Made by a program: the position numbers and the translations under genes
DNA from: Oxyruncus cristatus
Taxonomy: Eukaryota; Chordata; Aves; Passeriformes; Cotingidae
Direction: 5' to 3'
Assembly (NCBI GenBank): GCA_013399855.1
Contig: VXAY01002825.1
Location: forward strand, 252,268-316,267
Length of the DNA stretch: 64,000 bases
Shown here: positions 43,201-50,657 of the stretch, in pieces
How the letters are laid out: every line of letters begins with the position of its first letter
How positions within the stretch are numbered: the stretch's first letter is position 1
The notes under the pieces: generated by a model
Told to the model about the DNA's origin: nothing
Seen by the model: only the letters and a program-made list of their open reading frames with translations
The model's database searches: none

Positions 43201-46200
43201 TCTGTATGTAAAGTGGGAGGAAGAAGGAGGAAGTGGGAGACATTTGGATAGATGGTGTTTGTCTTCCCAAGTAACCATTACATGTGATGGGACCCTGCTG
43301 TCCTGGGGATGGCTGCCCTTGGGAGGCAGTGATTTAATCCCTTGCTTTGCTTTCCTTGCATGCATGGCTTTTGCTTTCCCCATTAAACTGCCTTTATCTC
43401 AACCCATGAGTTTTCTGCCTCTTACCCTTCCAATACTCTCCCTGATCCCACTGGTGGGGAGTGAACACATGGCCTCATGATACTTGTTTTCTGGCTGGGG
43501 TTAAACCATGAGAACTGTTAGTAAGACTACCAAAGTGAAAAAAACAAAAGGTTCTTCATCCCTATTTCTGTGGTGCCTAGAAGAACGTTACTGCACCCTA
43601 TGTATAACAATCCCTTTACAATCTCTTCACTTGCATAATTTATTTCCCTGATATGTCATTCACAGCATATCCAAGGAAACAACCAAACTTCCCAGAAAAC
43701 CTTTGTTCAATTACTTGCTCGAAAGTCAATCCTCTGCTGATCCTCCCTCCTATTCCTCTAGATGATACTGCAGATGTTATTGTTAGCTGGTTTAGATGAG
43801 GTCACTCACTTTATTTGAATGTTTGGTCTTGAATGCTTGTGATGCATTTGCAGATACTTCATAATGAAAGGAAACATAACAGACTATAAACTACGTTTTG
43901 TTTCTCATTTTCTTCATCTTACGTAAGTACTGCCACCACATTTATCATCCTGCTGTTTGAGATCCAGTCTTTGAGCAACAAGTTCTCTCACCTGCGTGTG
44001 CTTCTTCATCTATAAAGATCTGAGACGCTGGGCTTGCACTAGAAAATGTTGTTTATAGACACATTTTGTATATCTAAAACCACTAGGTGGCACTTTGCAT
44101 TTGGATTTAAAAACTGCCACTTCCAAGAGAGGTTTAGCTTTTTTTAAGCCGTCTAGGCACGCATGAAACGTGAAACAACAAGAGAGTGCTTTGAGAAAAT
44201 GAGACAGAAAGTCGACAGCTAGCCTAGGGTTTACTTTTCAAACAGGGAAATGTTTTGATTTTTGTATTTAGCTTGACAGAACAGGAGCCATCTCACCTCT
44301 TATGGGCAATGATTTCTAGACTGCAGGTCTGTAAACCACAGCATGTAACTTAGGTTGTGTGGAATTATGAACATACACAGACTGACATTCTTTCTGCATT
44401 TTCACACAAATGATAAAAAAGAAAGGAAAGGGAGATGTTAAGAGAAATAGCAAGCTGGTAAACTGGAAGCAAAGCAATATAACTGCTTAGAGCAGCAACA
44501 GGAATAGCAAAAAAGCTGTTGCTTCAGTGTTAATTCACTGAAGTTATTTGCCATCTGCTTTTGTCAGAGCCCTGAGTGCACAAACAGGCTGTGATGGCCC
44601 TACCCAGAGCCTCATCCATGCTAAGGTCTGGACCTTCAGGTGGCACCTGATTCTGCCTCCTCAGAGCAGGGTTGTCCCTGAGCCTGGTTTCCCGTGCCAG
44701 GCCGGATCCTGACCCTCCATCTGCAGACTAATGTCCACAGCTGTCCCTGTCCCAGGTGGCAGATGCCCGAGGCTGGGGCTGCCCTTGGCTGTTCTCCAGC
44801 TGCCCTGGCTGGAGATGGGATGGACCCTGCCCGCCCAGGGCCCCCCAGAGCCCCTCTGCCTGGAGCTTGGACTCCAAGTCATGTGAAAATGAAAACACTG
44901 GCTGCAAAACATTCAAGAGGCAGCTCCAATTATTCGGAAATACTGAGGAAATGTAAAAATTTTTAATTATACAAACACTACTCACAGACAGCAAACAGAA
45001 TTTTGGAAGTCTGCAGTACACATCAGGTTGAACTATTTAAAGGAATGATCAAACCAATAGAGTTAATCTCATATTCACCTAAAATGTTCACAGTTCATAG
45101 GCTTTTCAAAAGCCAACTCTATTACCAATAATAGCAAAAATACTGTTTCTGAGATTTCTGAGGATTTTATGGCTTTTCACTAAATGAAACACTTCAGAAA
45201 AAATGTCTTATTTCCATTTTGAAGAATAGTTTCCCACCAGAGAATCAAAAATCTATTCTCCAATTTTAAATTTAATGTAATCTACATATTTTTAGGGTTC
45301 TATAAGGAAATACAGAAGTTGCCAGCAAAAAAACTTTAAAATAAAAACCTCACAAAAAAGAAAACAGATTTTCCTCCAAATTTTCCAAGTAAATCCTGCT
45401 TTCCAATGACTCAAAATATCCTTTGGAGATAAGAGAATTTATTTTTGTATGATTGGACATCATTTTATTCATACCAGGAGAATGCCATTTTCTGCTCTTA
45501 TGCATGGATGCATAGACAAAGCTGTAAGAGGTAACTTCACCTCCATGTTGACACAATTTTGACATGCTGTACATTCTTCCAAAAATACCAATAAGTATCA
45601 ATCTCTGGTTTGTATAAACACCAACACAAAATACTAAAAGTCTCCGTAAAGTACTTGGACCATATATTTCTGGTAGTTTGTATTATGTCTAACCCATGGG
45701 CTATTTGTTGTATTAAGCAGGAGCTTTTTCAGCATTTTGATACTCAAGACTTTTTCCCTGTGGTATTTGAACTTTGGATGTCATGGAGAGTGGACTGCCA
45801 TGGCCACAGTTGTCTTTATCAGGACTCAAGTGCAAAATTACGTAGGGCAGTTTTTCTTTCAGAGTCTTCTGGAAAACATAATAAATTCACTTATGGCTGT
45901 TCTCTTCCCTTGGAATACAAATGCCATTTATTAATGTCTACTGCTGAATTTCTATTTACATTTTAGGTGGAGTTGAAATTTCAGGTCTTCAAAATCATTG
46001 TGGACACGTGTTGCCTCTCTTCTTTCCAAAAGGGTTTGTTATTGTCACCCTTAGTAACCTTTATTATGTGAGATTTCTGAATGAGGCTGATCAGGACATT
46101 TTTTTTTTGTCTTCATCATTTTATTTATTGTTGGTTATTTTTCAGTAGGCAGCTCCTTTCATTCAAGGTTCTTTCCCACCTTTCACACCCAGCCTCCTCA

Positions 46201-49200
46201 GAAGATGAACCAGCTCTGCCTCTCTTCTGCCCTCAAATAATTAAATACAGCTTACACAAAGCCCAGACATTGTCAACACCAAGAGGATGACCAGTTTCAT
46301 GTGGTGCCATTAGTGATGTCACTTCAATTAATGAAAGCCAAAACAGACAAACATCCAAAGCAGTCCTTTTTTTGGTTCCCTTCATAAGAAAACGTGTGAA
46401 TCAAAAAGTGGCAACATGTCTGTACTACAGCTAGAAAAGCAGCGGCACAGAGATTCAAGAAAGCTACAGTTGTTTTGCCAAGAACTACTGGTGCTGCATG
46501 AAAGAAGTTCCATGATCCCGCTATCTCATTTAATTCTACTTTGAATGCTACCTCAGATGACTGTAAGTAACACTGCAGGCTGAAACACTGACTCATTTTG
46601 CAGAGAAAATAGCTGCAAAACCAAACAAATCCTGATGCAAGACCTTGATGAGATAGGGAGGATAAAGAAAGAGGAACCCTGAGGAGATTTCTTGTGTTAA
46701 GTCTTCTGTTTACTAATGTGGAGGAGAGAGTGATTGTCAGGTTGACCTTGGTATACACAGAGGGGTGTGTGTGTCACACAGACGTGTGAGGGTGCAGTGC
46801 ATTGGGTGGGTGTAAATGTAAAACAGGCACCTTTCTTACTGGAGAAATAACGTTAAGAGCTAAATTAGTTTGATAAAAAAAACTTTTCGATAACTTGCCG
46901 CAGGTCCAACTTTTGAATATTCATCCCATGGTTCTGAAGAGCTTTCAGAAAAATGTGCTCTGTTTCATCCACGAGATCTTGAGCTCAGTGCTGGAAGCAC
47001 TGAAAATCTACTGACAGAGTAATTCAGGAGATTGGATTATATAGCAACACTGGTCCCTCTTGCTTTAAATTTATGAATAACTAAGAACATGATTTTAGTA
47101 GTCTTACCTATTTTAATTTCCCATTACTAGCTGCATTATGAAGCTTCTCTTTGAGAGGTTTATGAAATTCTTTCCAAAGCCATTTTTCTTTTTTTTCTAC
47201 ATCCCTTCCTCAAAGTTAAGATGTCATATCTAAAATTAAAAATGTTGTCTGACATATGGTCTCACAAAAACACATTTTGGAACGCAAGATCCAAAAAGAC
47301 ACGTTTAACTGTGCAGCCACTCAGTCCAAGATGAATAAAAAACCCCTAGACTTCATTTTTTCATAATGAAATCTTTTTAGAACTTTTTGTTGTAAACCCT
47401 CTTAAAAAGCCTACTGACTGAGTTTTAACATTTTTGGCAGTAAGTTTTCATTTTTCATTTAAAGGTGAACAGAAAGGAGTCAGTTACTTCAAAAGGAAAA
47501 GTTCTAAATACTGAATAAAGGCAGAAACTTGCAGCAGAACAATTTTTATGTCTTTTCATTCACTTTAGTGGGAGCTTTCTATTTTTTTTGTGAGAAGACA
47601 AGCCATGGGTAGCAGATAAAAAACAGATTAGGATTTTTTCCATATGGACCTCAAAATCTGTAGCTACTATGAACTATTTAGAATGCAATTAATCTGCCCT
47701 TCAAAAATAAGTTTGTACAAAAAAAAAACACCCTCTCCCGGGCTCCCAGCTAAGGAGCATCCATACTTCAGGGGCCAAATAATAGGTGGAAAGAAGAAAA
47801 CAAATGTGGATAGAAGCTAATGCAGTCTTCATAAAACAAATAACTAGATGTGCTAAAGAGCACTACAGAGAGGAAGGCATTGCCACAGGTCTTTGGAGAG
47901 TGACTTCTTCCCTAAATGGAGTGTAGTGCTGTCCACTAATGGAAAAGTATGTGCTAATGCCTGAAAATCCCCCAAAGGGTGCAAAGCAACAGGTCCTGTG
48001 GTTTTAGTATGTCCTTAGCATTGTTCAAAGGATATTTACACAGTCTTTATACAGTGTTTCCTTGAAAAACACACTATTGCTTTATTAAGCCATGGAATAA
48101 GCAAGTCCTTTGTAGATTTCATAGTCAGTGATTTTAGATGCACTACAGAAATTACTCAGTGAAATTCTTCAGCCCATGTCATGAGGCAGCTCAAGCAAGA
48201 TGACTATAAGATCATTTTATTATGTCAAAAAAACCCCAAATTCAACCGCCTTTAAATATTTCTTCTATGTCTCCCTAACTGGGAGCTGAGAAGATTAGAT
48301 AAGCTATTCAATACGTAATTGCCATCTAGGTCAAAGGAGAAGCTGACTGTCCCATACAATTTGGATCCTCCAAAATTCAGTAGCTGTGCCTGCCAGCCAA
48401 ATTCTGGAGCACGTGACATAGAAGTATGAAGGTTTCTCAGGTGCCCAATAAGTTAATGAAAATGTTCCACTGATTTTGACCATGGAGGCCCAAGCCTTTG
48501 GTGGAAAATCCCAGGGAACCTTTATTTTTAAATTCAAGACAGTACCTTCAGATTTTGTTACAGCTTTTGTAAGTCAGGTAGCACACAGTAAAGTTAGAAA
48601 AGCATGACAAAGGCTGTATAAACATCTTTCCCATTCAGGAAAAAGTGAAATAACGTTTCTGAATTTATTATAAAGAATTATGTTTCAAATGTTCTACAAG
48701 TTACATGTGGAGCTAGGACTTGGACTAGTTCCAGCTTGCCAATTTTCATTAGTAATTCTTCTTTATCAGCCATCAGAGTATTACTGTTCAAAATAGTCCT
48801 TATATCTTTGTATGATTACAGAGACTTATTAGGAAAATAAGGACACACAGAGAATGGTTATTTTTTGCTATACAAATACCTATATTTAACATAGGCTACT
48901 CTCTAAAGGTTCTTGGTAAGGGTATCTATAACATGAAGCATAGAATAAATTCTCCTGTAACATTAAACACACAGTAGTAAAAGCTCATTACCACAGAGAC
49001 TTTATTCCATTCTCCAACAGAATGGACTATTCCTTTAGTTTCAGACAGGAATTCAGTAAAATGTATAAATCCTTTCACTGCTGTTTTATCACTATCTGCA
49101 GAGTTGAATCAACACCAGACACACTGTGTCCTTCCAAGACATGTAGTTCTTTCCCAGCAGTTTGCCTTCAGCAGGCACCCATCTTTCAGTTAAAAAAGGT

Positions 49201-50657
49201 TGCGAAGAATATATTGAGAAAAAACTTATTTCTTCCCCTAGGGAACCCAAAATAAAACTGGTGTGCATCACAAGGATACCCTTGGAGCCATCTAGCATCT
49301 GGATCACAAAAGTGCATCTTGAGGAAAGCTTGACTTTCAAAGCCTTCTAACAGCTAACAGTGAATTTAATAATTCAAGATTTCATTCATTAAGCTGGGCT
49401 ACTAATTAGTTCTCCATCTGGCTGCACAATAATATTATTTATGTAACAGCCATCTCTCTTCATCACTTATGTAAATAAAAAAATAGAAATCTAGATGAAT
49501 TATTCTAGTAAGATTTTGCATTTTCCTAATTAGTGGTCTGGATTGATATAAGGAAGGAATTACAGTTAAATAGAAACTGTTGATGATCCTTGATCCTTTG
49601 AATTATTTTATTGTATATAATTTGATATTAGAGTATGCACTGAGGGAGTTATACATTTAAATCGAGAAGAGAGGGAGAGACCATCATAAGTTGAGACTCA
49701 TGTTTATGCTTAAAGGACACTGCAGATGGCAGGTCTCTAAGGTCCCATAATCATCTTCAGAGGGCATTTAAAACAGATTGAACACAAAAAAATACAAATA
49801 ACCTACATACCATCCATCTGAATTTATCTGTTGCCTTTGTATTCTGTTTGCTGAACAAATAGCTTTACCATCAGCTTCAACTTACAAGAAAAATATCATT
49901 TTTCCATAAAATTTTGTCCTGCTTACATGAAAATGTAGCCAAGAAATATAATAAAATCTAAAAAAAACCACCAAAACATAAAAGTTCAAAATGAAAAAAT
50001 TAAGTACACCTACTCCTTCTTTCTTCCATTAAATTACAGTTTGCTATATATTTATCTTTTTATGCAGAAAGAAAATAAAACCAATAAAGTAACAGGAAGA
50101 ATACGTTTTTTGGAGGTAACACTACTGTCCAGCTTTTCCTTTGCACAACTCTGTGGTACTCTGGGTGTGAATCTGATCTTCTGTCTGAAACATTATCTGC
50201 CTGGGAAAGCCAGAGATCATTCATACCACTAGTTCTTTACTTTCAGCATAACTAGAGAGAGATGCTCGGATCCCAGGCTTTCAAGTTTCCCTCAGATTTG
50301 TTCTTTCTGCTGGTCCCATCATCACCAGCCTGGAGCTTCTCTGCCAGTCAGAAAATACCAGCCCTGGCACACCTCTCACAACATCCTTGCTGCAGGTGTA
50401 CCTTTAATGCAAAGTCACATCAATTCTAAAAGCCATAAAATCATCAGCACAATACAGACAAGTACAGAAACCACAACTGCAACAGTAAAGAAGGTAAAGG
50501 GAGAACATCTTCAGTTCTCCAGTTATCCGTACATTACAGCTTATCTTCTCTTACCTTTGTAGTCCACTGGTTTTGCATTCTTTAGAAGTTCCATGCACCT
50601 TGTTTCCTCCTTGTGAATCTCCAGCTGAAACCTGCATTCTGGATGGATACCGTTGAC
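4124..50657 (-). CDS. VIPR2: VIPR2 (VPAC2 receptor), joined exons 2-13; exon 1 not visible
   Basis: Receptor for VIP and PACAP in the plasma membrane; the family couples mainly to Gs and cAMP. Join on the minus strand: 50657-50555, 38679-38572, 34932-34835, 22676-22579, 20023-19882, 17060-16910, 16007-15947, 13572-13503, 9225-9134, 6141-6012, 5927-5886, 4297-4124. All introns are GT-AG and every phase joins cleanly, giving 422 residues plus stop; with about 17 residues from exon 1 this matches the roughly 438-residue human protein. The order seen is extracellular domain (exons 2-4), TM1 (5), TM2 (6), TM3-4 (7-8), ECL2-TM5 (9-10), TM6-7 (11-12), C-tail (13). VIPR2 rather than VIPR1 is indicated by TM2 ([15 protein letters not shown]), TM6 ([17 protein letters not shown]) and the C-terminal QTET-type ending. 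No frameshift or internal stop is seen. Confidence 0.97.
4298..5885 (-). other. VIPR2: VIPR2 intron 12 (1588 bp)
   Basis: Donor GTAAG at 5885-5881 and acceptor AG at 4299-4298. It is largely filled by the CR1 copy at 4399-5141; the remaining 5142-5885 shows no gene or repeat that I recognise. Confidence 0.95.
4399..5141 (-). mobile_element. CR1 LINE 3' fragment in VIPR2 intron 12
   Basis: The plus strand starts CATTGAATGGTTTGG and runs through the typical reversed CR1 tail (TTGGAAGGGACCT, TCCAAACCCCTGCCACGGGC) into the end of the reverse-transcriptase ORF, ending near CTGGATGGCATCC. The element is therefore on the minus strand, the same sense as VIPR2, with its 3' end only about 100 bp from the exon 13 acceptor. 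About 743 bp are kept; the 5' part is truncated, as usual for CR1. Confidence 0.93.
5886..5927 (-). CDS. VIPR2: VIPR2 exon 12: end of TM7
   Basis: This 42-nt exon has acceptor TCTCTTTCCAG and donor GTAAGTC. It encodes [14 protein letters not shown]; human VPAC2 has [14 protein letters not shown] at residues 367-380. Both ends are in phase 0, so skipping would remove exactly 14 residues without a frameshift. The same in-frame deletion is a reported mammalian VPAC2 splice form. Confidence 0.97.
5928..6011 (-). other. VIPR2: VIPR2 intron 11, only 84 bp
   Basis: Donor GTAATTT at 6011 and acceptor TTTCCAG at 5928. A perfect TACTAAC branch-point sequence lies at 5957-5951, with the branch A at 5952, 24 nt from the exon. 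The length is a multiple of three, but an in-frame stop (5972-5970) would truncate a retained-intron product before the end of TM7. Confidence 0.95.
6012..6141 (-). CDS. VIPR2: VIPR2 exon 11: TM6, ECL3 and TM7
   Basis: This 130-nt exon has acceptor ATTTGCCCAG and donor GTAATTT. It encodes [20 protein letters not shown], then [11 protein letters not shown] (ECL3) and [11 protein letters not shown] (TM7). The [17 protein letters not shown] block is the family's TM6 signature. Reading on past the donor gives 13 intron-encoded residues and then a stop at 5970-5972, so this intron is not translated in a normal product. Confidence 0.98.
6142..9133 (-). other. VIPR2: VIPR2 intron 10 (2992 bp)
   Basis: Donor GTGAGT and acceptor CCCAG. 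AT-rich, no repeat family recognised. The 130-codon minus-strand open frame at 6339-6731 has no family resemblance and looks like chance. Confidence 0.9.
9134..9225 (-). CDS. VIPR2: VIPR2 exon 10: TM5 and ICL3
   Basis: This 92-nt exon has acceptor TTCTTTGCAG and donor GTGAGTC. It encodes [20 protein letters not shown], then [10 protein letters not shown] and two bases of Lys. [12 protein letters not shown] is the cytoplasmic end of TM5 and ICL3, the region that contacts Gs in class B receptors. The 92-nt length is the usual one for this exon. Confidence 0.97.
9756..9812 (-). mobile_element. Short diverged CR1 3' scrap
   Basis: The segment TCAAAGAATAGTCAG ... CTGGAGATCATGTGGTCCAA follows the reversed CR1 3' tail, which reads GGACCTCTGGAGATCATCTAGTCCAACCC in young copies. 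Only about 55 bp can be matched, and the order is broken, so this is an old remnant. Confidence 0.6.
10451..10730 (-). mobile_element. CR1 LINE 3' fragment with ATTCTATG repeats
   Basis: The plus strand begins with TCATAGAA units (the reverse complement of the CR1 3' terminal 8-bp repeat, about three copies), then GGGTTGGAAAGGACCT and CATCAAGTCCAACCC, and runs to the ORF2 end (CCACTTCCCTGGGCAGCCCA). It is on the minus strand and 5'-truncated at about 280 bp. The retained terminal repeats and low divergence suggest a younger copy than the others nearby. Confidence 0.95.
13052..13096. repeat. 21-bp AT-rich tandem repeat
   Basis: Two 21-bp units (13052-13072, 13073-13093), each TTCAATATATATTATAT plus a variable end, and the start of a third. 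One base differs between the units. Confidence 0.85.
13503..13572 (-). CDS. VIPR2: VIPR2 exon 9: ECL2 and start of TM5
   Basis: This 70-nt exon has acceptor TTTTTTTGTAG and donor GTAAGTA. After one base that completes Gly it encodes [20 protein letters not shown], then SII. CWDTN with Cys255 is the ECL2 partner of the TM3 Cys; [13 protein letters not shown] is characteristic of VPAC2. It ends in phase 0. Confidence 0.97.
13778..14792 (+). mobile_element. CR1 LINE (outer copy, plus strand), split by an insertion
   Basis: The left arm 13778-14098 follows the CR1 3' region in sense orientation (TCAGAGGGCTGAAGTACCTC, TGATAGGACAAGGGGTAATG, ending GGAAGAAATCCTTTACTC). The right arm 14614-14792 resumes exactly where the left stops (TTACTCTGAGGGTATCAAGG) and runs to the 3' end (CCCTTCCAACCCAAACC, ATTCTATGGTTCTATG). 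Together they make one contiguous CR1 tail interrupted by a second CR1. Confidence 0.93.
14099..14613 (-). mobile_element. CR1 LINE (inner copy, minus strand) inserted in another CR1
   Basis: This 515-bp element lies opposite to its host element. Its 3' end is at 14099 (reversed tail GGTTGGAAAAGACCTCCAAG). The hexamer TTACTC flanks it on both sides (14093-14098 and 14614-14619), which fits a 6-bp target-site duplication. A 116-codon open frame on the minus strand (14557-14207) matches the end of the CR1 reverse-transcriptase [22 protein letters not shown], then [19 protein letters not shown]. It ends early at VSKK-stop, so it is a decayed remnant. Confidence 0.93.
15947..16007 (-). CDS. VIPR2: VIPR2 exon 8: end of TM4
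   Basis: This 61-nt exon has acceptor CGTTTTTCAG and donor GTAAGTG. It reads [21 protein letters not shown], with split Gly codons at both ends (GGA and GGT). That is the usual 61-nt exon of class B receptors and encodes the end of TM4 and the start of ECL2. It is too short to stand out as an open reading frame; it was placed by splice signals and phase. Confidence 0.95.
16008..16909 (-). other. VIPR2: VIPR2 intron 7 (902 bp)
   Basis: Donor GTAAGAAC and acceptor TTTTTCAG. The middle (about 16600-16800) is richer in GC than its surroundings, and a 90-codon minus-strand frame at 16536-16808 looks like chance. No repeat family was recognised. Confidence 0.92.
16910..17060 (-). CDS. VIPR2: VIPR2 exon 7: TM3 and first part of TM4
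   Basis: This 151-nt exon has acceptor CATATTTCAG and donor GTAAGAAC. It encodes [32 protein letters not shown] and, after ICL2, YLLIGWG. Cys186 should form the TM3-ECL2 disulfide with Cys255. The LLVEGLYLH motif in TM3 and GWG in TM4 are class B signatures. The length of 50 codons plus one base equals the human exon. The [10 protein letters not shown] segment differs slightly from human QYCIMANFFW, which is ordinary bird-mammal divergence. Confidence 0.97.
17061..19881 (-). other. VIPR2: VIPR2 intron 6 (2821 bp)
   Basis: Donor GTAAGAAA and acceptor ATTTCAG. AT-rich intronic DNA; I see no gene and no recognisable repeat family. Confidence 0.92.
19882..20023 (-). CDS. VIPR2: VIPR2 exon 6: ICL1, TM2 and ECL1
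   Basis: This 142-nt exon has acceptor TCTTCTTAG and donor GTAAGAAA. It encodes [20 protein letters not shown], then [10 protein letters not shown] and an ECL1 that ends [17 protein letters not shown] is the class B ICL1/TM2 signature. Arg156 and Lys163 correspond to the TM2 Arg and Lys that shape the peptide-binding pocket in VPAC receptors. This exon gives the strongest single match to VIPR2 as opposed to VIPR1 or the PAC1 receptor. Confidence 0.98.
20024..22578 (-). other. VIPR2: VIPR2 intron 5 (2555 bp)
   Basis: Donor GTATGTG and acceptor TCTTAG. It contains one diverged CR1 at about 21880-22173; the rest shows nothing recognisable. Confidence 0.92.
21880..22173 (+). mobile_element. Diverged CR1 LINE 3' fragment
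   Basis: Follows the CR1 3' region in sense: GGAGGTTCAGGTTAGACATT, CAGGCATTGGAATAAGTTGC, CTGGAAGTGTTCAGGAGGTG, GGGACATGGTTTAGGG, TAGATGATCTTGAAGG. The GGTTCAGGTTAGA and ACATGGTTTAG wording points to a different CR1 subfamily from the copies at 4399 and 14099. Many substitutions suggest an older insertion. Confidence 0.85.
22579..22676 (-). CDS. VIPR2: VIPR2 exon 5: TM1
   Basis: This 98-nt exon has acceptor TTTCTATTCAG and donor GTATGTG. It begins [20 protein letters not shown] and ends LCLF plus the first two bases of an Arg codon, which exon 6 completes. It is the linker and first membrane helix; KAIYTLG-SVSL is nearly identical to the VIPR2 family sequence. The intron on its 5' side is the longest in the window at about 12.2 kb. 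Confidence 0.97.
23748..23776 (+). repeat. Short GAAAT simple repeat
   Basis: ATGAAATGAAATGTGAAATG and the bases after it form an imperfect pentanucleotide tract, about 29 bp long. Confidence 0.7.
24089..24160 (+). repeat. Duplicated poly-T tract with one ambiguous base
   Basis: Two T-runs of about 20 bases each end in AATTGGT, with the AATTGG motifs exactly 40 bp apart (ending at 24120 and 24160); a single N is at 24126. Either a real tandem duplication or an assembly artefact at a homopolymer. Confidence 0.75.
25982..26210 (+). mobile_element. Truncated avian ERV LTR (5' part)
   Basis: Begins TGTCCTGGGTTTGGCT and continues TTCCTTCCTAGCAGCTC, TGTTTTGGATTTGTGATG, GGACAGCTGACCCCAACCAA, CCAAAGGGATATCC. 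These blocks occur in the same order in the two fuller LTRs at 31859 and 42926. The similarity fades after about 26200, so the downstream half is missing. No internal retroviral coding sequence is present. Confidence 0.75.
26948..27084. repeat. CAAA-type low-complexity tract
   Basis: About 137 bp made of A-runs broken by single C or C-runs (AAACAAACAAACAAAC and variants). On the minus strand it reads as TTTG repeats and gives spurious open frames rich in Phe, Leu and Val. Confidence 0.9.
31859..32363 (-). mobile_element. Solo LTR of an avian endogenous retrovirus
   Basis: A 505-bp LTR on the minus strand. In its own sense it starts TGTTCTGGTTTCAGCTGC and ends GGGGTTAAAGCAGGACA, so it has the 5'-TG...CA-3' ends. 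Internal landmarks are TTTTCTTCCCAGTAGCTG, GGGACAGCTGACTTGG, a TATA-like GAGTATAAACTGG near 32100-32088, and GTGGGTGCTGAGCAATTGT. The flanking pentamers are ATCAT and ATAAT, a likely 5-bp target duplication with one change. No gag, pol or env sequence adjoins it. Confidence 0.88.
34835..34932 (-). CDS. VIPR2: VIPR2 exon 4: end of ectodomain
   Basis: This 98-nt exon joins as GGA (Gly) to exon 3 and ends in phase 0 after Lys103. The acceptor is TTTCTTTACAG and the donor GTAGGA. It encodes [18 protein letters not shown], then STCGY and an acidic stretch NDYEDDYK. Asn72 and Asn76 lie in N-I-S and N-C-T sequons, as in human VPAC2. Cys77 and Cys93 complete the three disulfides expected (21-45, 36-77, 59-93). 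The NGWS motif is typical of secretin-family ectodomains. Confidence 0.97.
34933..38571 (-). other. VIPR2: VIPR2 intron 3 (3639 bp)
   Basis: Donor GTATTT and acceptor CTTTACAG. AT-rich intronic DNA. The 109-codon minus-strand frame at 37749-38078 shows no family resemblance; nothing else recognised. Confidence 0.92.
38572..38679 (-). CDS. VIPR2: VIPR2 exon 3: ligand-binding ectodomain core
   Basis: This 108-nt exon starts with two bases that complete a split Gly codon and ends with one base of the next Gly. The acceptor is TTTTGTTTCAG and the donor GTATTT. It encodes [14 protein letters not shown], then [12 protein letters not shown]. The hallmarks of the class B hormone-binding domain are present: Asp41 (equivalent to VPAC1 Asp68), Trp40, Trp46, Pro48, and Cys36, Cys45 and Cys59. 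Asn42 lies in an N-I-T glycosylation sequon that is conserved in VPAC receptors. Confidence 0.97.
39297..39357. repeat. Imperfect 38-bp tandem duplication
   Basis: ACAAGTAGACAGTAATTTGG at 39297 recurs as ACAAGCAGACAGTAATTTGC at 39335, a 38-bp period with about 1.6 copies and few mismatches. Confidence 0.8.
39664..39710. repeat. 23-bp tandem duplication
   Basis: Two units of TAAAGAGAAAAAAA plus CCCCAAC in direct succession, differing by a base or two. Confidence 0.75.
42926..43513 (+). mobile_element. Solo LTR of the same avian ERV family
   Basis: A 588-bp LTR on the plus strand. It starts TGTGCCTGTTTTGGCTTAAT, has TGTTTTGGATTTGTGATTAG, GGACAGGTGACCCAACTGAC, AAAGGGATATTCCAGACCAC and ATGACATCATGCTCTGTATG, a poly(A)-type ATTAAA at 43382-43387 followed by CTTTATCTCAACCCATGAG, and ends GGGGTTAAACCATGAGA. 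The flanking pentamers are ACTAT and ACTGT, consistent with a decayed 5-bp target duplication. It contains the 30-bp palindrome at 43002-43031. No internal viral genes remain. Confidence 0.9.
43002..43031. repeat. Perfect 30-bp palindrome inside the LTR
   Basis: The half-site AATAATACAGAGATA is followed directly by its exact reverse complement, with no spacer. The LTR at 31859 has unrelated sequence (AATGTTGATAACACACCG in sense) at the corresponding place. Confidence 0.95.
44560..44890. other. GC-rich patch in intron 2
   Basis: About 330 bp of strongly GC-rich sequence in AT-rich surroundings, with runs such as CTGCCCGCCCAGGGCCCCCC. Overlapping open frames occur on both strands, as expected from base composition alone. 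It is rather poor in CpG, so it is not an obvious promoter island; I do not recognise a repeat family. Confidence 0.6.
50555..50657 (-). CDS. VIPR2: VIPR2 exon 2: N-terminal extracellular helix
   Basis: This exon has 103 nt: 34 codons plus one base of the next. The acceptor is ...CAACACAG and the donor GTAAGAG. It encodes [10 protein letters not shown] followed by [10 protein letters not shown] and ends DYK-G. The human protein has VNSIHPECRF at the same place, so this is the start of the mature ectodomain right after the signal peptide. Cys8 corresponds to the extra N-terminal Cys of VPAC receptors; Cys21 should pair with Cys45 of exon 3 in the class B disulfide pattern. It starts in phase 0, so exon 1 must end on a complete codon. 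Confidence 0.96.

Larger units (their letters stand above)
38680..50554 (-). other. VIPR2: VIPR2 intron 2 (11875 bp)
   Basis: Donor GTAAGAG and acceptor GTTTCAG. It holds small tandem duplications near 39300 and 39690, a solo LTR at 42926 and a GC-rich patch at 44560-44890. Frames of 118 codons (45610-45966, plus) and 144 codons (46324-46758, minus) are unremarkable. The remainder is AT-rich without recognised features. Confidence 0.93.

Noticed and set aside
43195..43480. Open frames on both strands at 43195-43480
   Set aside because: They fall inside the solo LTR and overlap its poly(A)-signal region; LTRs do not encode proteins here.
46324..46758. 144-codon minus-strand frame in intron 2
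   Set aside because: Leu/Ser/Phe-rich, no domain recognised, and including it would disrupt the phase-matched exon 2 to exon 3 join.
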